From Mytilus californianus (lineage: Eukaryota; Mollusca; Bivalvia; Mytilida; Mytilidae), in NCBI RefSeq assembly GCF_021869535.1, contig NW_026262734.1, forward strand, positions 92,199,285-92,263,284: a DNA stretch of 64,000 bases. Reading direction: 5' to 3'. The translations under genes and the position numbers were made by a program. This document shows, one piece after another, positions 48,563 to 64,000 of the stretch. Positions within the stretch are counted from its first letter, which is position 1. Each line of letters begins with the position of its first letter. Under the pieces are notes generated by a model. It was not told the DNA's origin. It saw only the letters and a program-made list of their open reading frames with translations, and did no database searches.

Positions 48563-48645
48563 ATAACCTGACCTTCATGGTCAGCACAATCTTGATACGG
48601 GTCAATAACCTGACCTTCATGGTCAGCACAATCTTGATTTGGGTC
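48563..48645. repeat. Duplicated 42-bp segment with a hairpin in the T-box 3' UTR
   Basis: ACCTGACCTTCATGGTCAGC followed by ACAATCTTGAT occurs twice, at about 48567 and 48609. Each copy contains the perfect inverted repeat CTGACC-TTCAT-GGTCAG. It lies 50-130 bases past the stop codon, so it would be present in the mRNA. Confidence 0.6.
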
Positions 48646-48695
48646 GAGGCCCTAACTGTTCATGCAGAATTATCGTATTGTTTTTTCACACTAGT

Positions 48696-58449
<9,754 letters not shown>

Positions 58450-58822
58450 ACTGGATGGTGCTGCTGAAGTCGGTGTAGAGTAGTGGTTACCCTGTAACAG
58501 GAGCATACTGTAGTAACACAAAAGTCCAAGTATAAAGATTCACAAGTCTTGTAAAATATCCGTATCTCCACACTAAATAGTTTTCTCAAGTTTGGTGAAG
58601 TTGCTTGCACCTTAGTCGAAAACAGAATACTTGAAGTTGTGTCGATCTGTCCTTAATATTGGATTTGAATGTTTTTCTAAGCATCCCAGAATTACTTATT
58701 TCGTTGATAGTTTGAGTAGTCCCTTTGTTCTTTTTGAAATGTTTTGTCAATCAGCTGTCAATCACCCAGTAAGGTGCAATTATCGTCTGCGCAAAAGGTA
58801 AAAATTGTCATTTCTAATTTAC

Positions 58823-58890
58823 CTGTTGGCTTGGACAATTAGTAGGCGTGGCCAAGCTACCCCATCAAGTTTTGAGTACTTGGAGAAAAC
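58823..58890 (-). other. Possible 5' untranslated exon of the T-box gene (3' end)
   Basis: On the minus strand CCAAGCCAACAG is followed by GTAAAT, a fair donor, 331 bases before the acceptor at 58492-58493. The stretch contains GGCCACGCC, a GC-box or KLF-like word. The upstream limit is unknown. Support is motif-only. Confidence 0.35.
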
Positions 58891-61800
58891 ATACACGCTT
58901 TCAAAAACGATTTTCTAATTAATCATAACTACTTTTTAAATCTTTCATTTGTTTTTATAATTCAAAGAAAAAAATTAATCAAAATAAATCATTTTGAATT
59001 TTGAGTACAAAATGGCATTTTGAGAAAATGTAAAATTGTTATCATTTTATATTTTCTATAATTATTCTAAATGACAGTTTTATACAATAATAAAACTAAA
59101 TAAATATAAATATCTATATCTAACTAAAAAATACCAGATTTTTTACAAATTATTCACCATACAAATATTGATATTACCTTTGGAATCTTCAGCTATTTCT
59201 GACAACACAATTTTCACACTTTAAAACGAATTAACTCTCCTTTCTTCAAACTTGTAAAAATTTCCAGTTGAAAAGTGCGAACCTTCAAACAATAGAAGAG
59301 TAAATTTTAACAAATTTAAATACACTTTTCTGAGAAGATTTTCCTTCAGAGTGACTATTGCTTATCAAATTTAACAATCTCGGTGCTAAAGCTTTCCGAT
59401 AAGTCAAACACGGTGTTTTGTTCCGCATTGTTTCTGGCTCCGCCTCCGTCTTTCCAGAATCGGTAATATATGACAACCATCGGAACATCCCTGATGCTGA
59501 CGGAAAGGCTCCTTTCAATAACTGTCATTCCGTTTGGAATACACATTTAAAATTTTGTGTTTGTGTTCCGATGATCTACTCTTTAGTTTATTTATTGGGT
59601 CGTGGTTTTTTTTTATGTAATATAACTGGAAATGATGAAAAACAAAACTGTATGTGCTATTTTCATATTCTTTATTTCATAAAATATAAAAAAAATCATT
59701 CACTAGTTTTTTTTTGCCGAACACTTTTCATAGTTGGAGAATATGCAATCTACAATGCGCATATTTATTTAAACGTATTTTTATGTATATTCCTTTTACA
59801 CAATTTGTTGAAGGCTGTACAATTCGAGATCGCAAACTCTATGAAAATATGGCATTCCAAATAAAAAGAAAAGAAAAAAATGTAGACGAGCAATATGCTA
59901 TTGATTTCATAAGTAAAGCTGTCATAGTACAATGTTTATTAAATACATTTTTAGAAACAGTGATATATATTTTTTCTTTCATCTTGTATTTTTCACTTAA
60001 TATATGTAGTGAAGTGAATTTTGATTTTGTAATATATCCCGTTTATATGGTAGTTTAAAATGTAATTTATGAAAAATCACATCTGAAGTATAATATACGT
60101 AACATTTCGTTTAAATAGAATATTATTATTTTTATTTGCTACTTTTATTACGGATATTCGGAAAAGTGTCTCCTTTCCAAATGTGTATCATGGACAACCC
60201 CTTGTTAACAAATTATCGTCAAAGACTCGAACAGGCGAGATCTCTCACCTGATACAGACTTATTTCCGCTTTTTAGTCAAATTTCCGCGGGGGACGATGT
60301 TTATCTATATTTTTGTTGATAGGTAACGGGTAAAATTATCAATAAAGATAAAAAGATTTGCTTGTTGATTTTGTTAAATAAATTAAAAACAAATTAGATT
60401 ATTTTAATAATTTTGATTGATAAAAGGCATCGTGTAAAATATATTATAACTATACTGCCTTGGAATCTGTAAGGAAAATTTAGATAATAGTGGCTACTAT
60501 TGCAAAGAGATAAAATGGCAATCGGACACAAAATATTAATATATAAAATCTTGATTAGAAACCCGGGATAAACTAAGTTTTAACCAAACCGAATTTGCAA
60601 TTGCGTTAAAAACGAACACATTTTGTAATATCAAACTAGTCTTTAAATTCAGGAAGCCGTTTCCGAAGAAGTTAAGAATAATTCAGAAATCATTTCTTAA
60701 ATCGCTGTAGACGCAAGATTAATTATATCTGATTGGGATACAAATTACGAATATAAATTCTAAGAATGCAACATTCTCTATTCACTGGGCCGTTTTATTA
60801 TATTCAACACTGAAGTGAGGGGGGCTGCAAAGCTGCATAGCTTTCTAGTTCACCTTAATATGAGGGTCTTGATTGAAAAGGTGCTGTGTCTTCTCTTATG
60901 TCTTCTTTTATTTTTAGACCATTTTCCTCTATCATTTGTTGATTCGTGTTGCCAATTAAACTCTTCCTCTATTTTTGGCCCATTTTTCTCTTTTCATTTT
61001 TTTTCCAGTCCATTGTTTTCTATTCTGTAAATCCCACCAAGACCTGCAAATTCACTTGTTATGTATCTATGCATTTGGTACATGAATACAAATGCTGTTA
61101 TGACTTTTCTTATTGAGCAGTTAAAAAATGAACAAACCCTAACATATTACTTACCATAAAATTTAAGGCAATTTCTTGACCAAAAATGAGCAATTAAAAA
61201 CCAATCAGTCTTTTTATTTCCCTTTAAAGATGGGAACTTTATTTCAATGGAGTCAAGTTGTCTTAATGCTTATTACATCTGGAAACCTGCTTTAAAATCC
61301 GACCACTATGGCTTTAAATGTCAATTTTAACGTTAATTTTACGAGTAAATCTTTAGTCAAATTTAAGCTTTGATCACTTTGAAAGGAGGTTTAAAACTGA
61401 ACTTAGTCCGTTTAAGGATAATTTCATTACAACCCGGAAATAACAAGGGTGGTCAATTGTCCATTTTTATTTAAATACTGATCAATTTATACAGGAGTGT
61501 TCTGGCCGTCATGTGAAAATATTATTACTATTTAAACGAAGGAGACAGGAACTTTTGTTCTAAGGACAGTTTTAGAAATTATGACCTGGAAAATCACAGC
61601 CTCAAAACACTACTTCAAACTTACGAGGCAAAACACCTCGAAATATTTGCTCAAGTTTTAATTTAGTCTAATATCACACGAATAACACAGATGATGGGGT
61701 ATACGGCAAAAAAGATAACAACCAATAATACAGGCAGAAAACTCGGACACTAAGGTCTGACATCAGTAAAGCGACACCTTTATTTAATTCCGAGAAACAC

Positions 61801-62615
61801 GAGACACGCTAAGGGGTGCTTCAGGAATACTAGCCTTGGACCCTGACCAAATCTATGCTTCTCGTCGGTAGCAAGCCAGTATCACAGGCTACCTGTATAC
61901 AGTTATACGCAAAGAAATTAGAAATGTTGTAATTAGTTTAAACTATTGAGAACATTTTTTTTCATAATAAATCACAAGAAACCAATATCTATACAGCAAT
62001 AAAAAAAATATCAAAATATATCTTCAGTTTTTCGACGCTTATCATTTACTAGGGCGTATATCTTCCTCCCCCTTATTCCATCCCTGTCTTCCCTTTTTTG
62101 GTATTGATCCTCCAATACATATAATTCCTTGCCTGATTGCAAAACATGTTCTGTCGTCATCACCACCTCGGGTACCAGTTTTATCATTGATATAACCTCA
62201 GAATTAACAAGTTTGCCTTTTACTAATTAATTATCATACAGATCTTTCAACACTTTGATATCTAAATATCGAAACTTGATGAAAAATGGAGATAAATATA
62301 TCAATAGTTCGTTGTTAATTTGTGATTTGTATCAAGATAATAAGATGTTCTTTGGTGTACTTGCATACTAAATGAGTTGATATGAATCGACTCACAAATA
62401 TCGTTGCACTATAATATAAAAACAAAGGATATGGGGTATCCATTCATGACACAAAATCAGTATATGCACAGCAAAAAAACACACAAAAGCAAAGGAACAG
62501 CGCTTTTATTGCAGTTCTACATCTGCTGCTATGCTTGCTTATCAATTTTTGGAGATATTTATATATCATTTTGAAACAAAGACAATATTGGAGCGTGTGG
62601 GTGTGTGTGTGTGTG

Positions 62616-62657
<42 letters not shown>

Positions 62658-64000
62658 CGAGAGAGTTCATAAAAGAGAATTATAGACTCGGGTGAAAATG
62701 TCTATCAAAACTAAGTTCAAGATAGCACAATGTCAACCCATGATTTTGTTTTTGTAGTTTTAAGAACTGAAATACATATATTGATAAATATGTATATACA
62801 TAGAGTGTATTTCTAGATCATTTGCATGATTTTTGATGCTAATAGGAATGTCTAGAGGGATGATCCTCTAGACGTCTGGGTTGAGAATTATAATTCTTAA
62901 TTCATTTAGTAATTCTTCAAAATATAATATCATCAATTTACCCTTTTATATCCCAGTTAGTAAAATTTCACAAATTTAGCCGCGGTTACCTTTTATGTTA
63001 TAATTAAAGAAAGTACAGCTCGTTAACGTTCTTACGTTAATCCGAGATAGTGGACACGAGTCCGAGGTAGACGGACAAATACTCGTTAGTCTTGTTCTCG
63101 GTTGTCTTACTGCATTTACCTTGATTACGATTTTTGTAAAAACATGGCCAGTCTTGCTTATTAAATTATTATACATTATTAATTGGATTAAAACAACAAA
63201 ATCAAAGTCAGAGGAAATAGTACTTAAAACAATTGTCATACGTGTAAAATTGCTCGCTTTTATTTTTCAAATTTGAGTAGATTGGTTTTTTGTTATGAAA
63301 ATTTAATATAGTAAAGAAGCCACACATCTGTCTGCCAGAGTTTATCTTACCATTTTAGTAAAGAGAAACTTAAAATGCTGTCAAAACATCCCTTCAAATC
63401 ATTTTCCTTTTTTCAAACATTAAGACAGAAAATATTAAAAAAATCTTAACATAAAAAAAAAGAGAAAAAAGAAATAAAAGCTATAAATTAATAAAAAAGT
63501 TATAATAGAAATAATTAAATTATTTACATAAACGATTGAAACAACGAAAATAAAAGATACACGTTCATCGTTCGATAAAATGATTACCAGATTACAGAGA
63601 GTAATATTTGACAGAGAATATAAAAGACCATTTGTTTGCACATAATAGAAAAAAGAGGTTGGAGTTTGATACAGTTCCCTAATTCTTTCTTATATTGTTT
63701 TGTCAAATCTGTAAGGCAAGTAAATACTTTTATTCATTATTTCGTCTTCTTCTTTCTGTTCAGGTCATATATTCGCGTTTTTTAAAATCATAAAAATATC
63801 ACATTTCTAATGTTAAATGTGGTATAACTTGTTCTATTCAATATCTTTCTTTCTGTACGTTTAATTTTATTCTTCACCTTTTATACATTAATTGATTGTT
63901 GTTTGCTTAACGTCCAGTGACAAATAGTTCATTCATATAATCTATTCCATTTCTGTTCGTATAATTTTGGTATTTTCCTTTTATACATTAAAAAATTTAT
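58891..64000. other. Upstream of the T-box gene, mostly featureless
   Basis: No gene recognised. 59340-59560 is less AT-rich and open in both directions but shows no known domain. 60900-61030 matches the TTCTCTATTCTTT-type word repeat. A compound (GT)n(GA)n microsatellite is at 62594-62665. 63885-63930 is a minus-strand tail fragment of the SINE-like family at 3965-4391 (TTGCTTAACGTCCAGTGACAAA). Enhancers of the T-box gene may lie here but cannot be told from this sequence. Confidence 0.45.
62594..62665. repeat. (GT)n(GA)n microsatellite
   Basis: About 24 bases of GT followed by about 46 bases of GA, with CGAGAGAGCGAGAGAG interruptions near the right end. Confidence 0.95.

Noticed and set aside
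59285..59864. Overlapping ORFs upstream of the T-box gene as genes
   Set aside because: Frames are open on both strands but show no known motif, splice context or start context; kept only as a low-interest finding.

Overview
The window looks like nuclear DNA of a bivalve mollusc, most likely a mussel (Mytilus-like). The inference rests on AT-rich, intron-rich sequence with GT-AG splice sites, crowded interspersed repeats of types I associate with bivalves (tRNA-derived SINEs, 5'-truncated retrotransposon tails, foldback MITEs, minisatellites), and metazoan genes (Toll-like receptors, a T-box factor, an E2 ubiquitin-conjugating enzyme). Species is an inference, not something read from a marker.

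Layout. (1) 2.8-6.6 kb, minus strand: the last three coding exons of a UBE2D-like E2 gene, with SINE, foldback and retrotransposon-tail insertions in its introns; the exons for about the first 41 residues were not found. (2) 7.4-9.4 kb: a block of three unrelated tandem repeats (161 bp, a palindrome-rich 1-kb stretch, and 66 bp). (3) 10.18-14.40 kb: a complete young LTR retrotransposon (814-bp LTRs that look identical, 4-bp ATAC target duplication) whose single intact ORF goes from gag and protease straight to the integrase zinc finger, with no reverse transcriptase or integrase core. (4) 15-24 kb: gene-poor, with a decayed reverse-transcriptase element (20.7-22.2 kb) whose 3' tail matches many short repeats elsewhere in the window. 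(5) 24.1-26.6 kb: a Toll-like receptor copy broken by one in-frame stop and a degraded signal-peptide region. (6) 30.87-36.33 kb: a tandem array of four 445-bp MITEs separated by three near-identical 1225-bp spacers (period exactly 1670 bp). (7) 38.0-40.6 kb: an intact paralogous Toll-like receptor of 867 codons. (8) 41-48 kb: a 21-bp minisatellite and repeat fragments. (9) 48.7-58.5 kb, minus strand: a seven-coding-exon T-box transcription factor, reconstructed with every splice junction in phase (about 502 residues from the chosen ATG). (10) 58.8-64 kb: mostly featureless upstream DNA.

The genes do not form one pathway. The two Toll-like receptors are tandem paralogues of innate immunity, the E2 belongs to ubiquitin transfer and the T-box protein to developmental transcription. 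The most unusual structures are the MITE-bounded 1670-bp array between the two receptors, the internally deleted but intact-ORF LTR element, the palindrome array inside a split 66-bp satellite, and the E2 with an extra residue between its HPN motif and catalytic cysteine. Splice junctions, repeat boundaries and identities were judged by eye; no alignment or database search was run.
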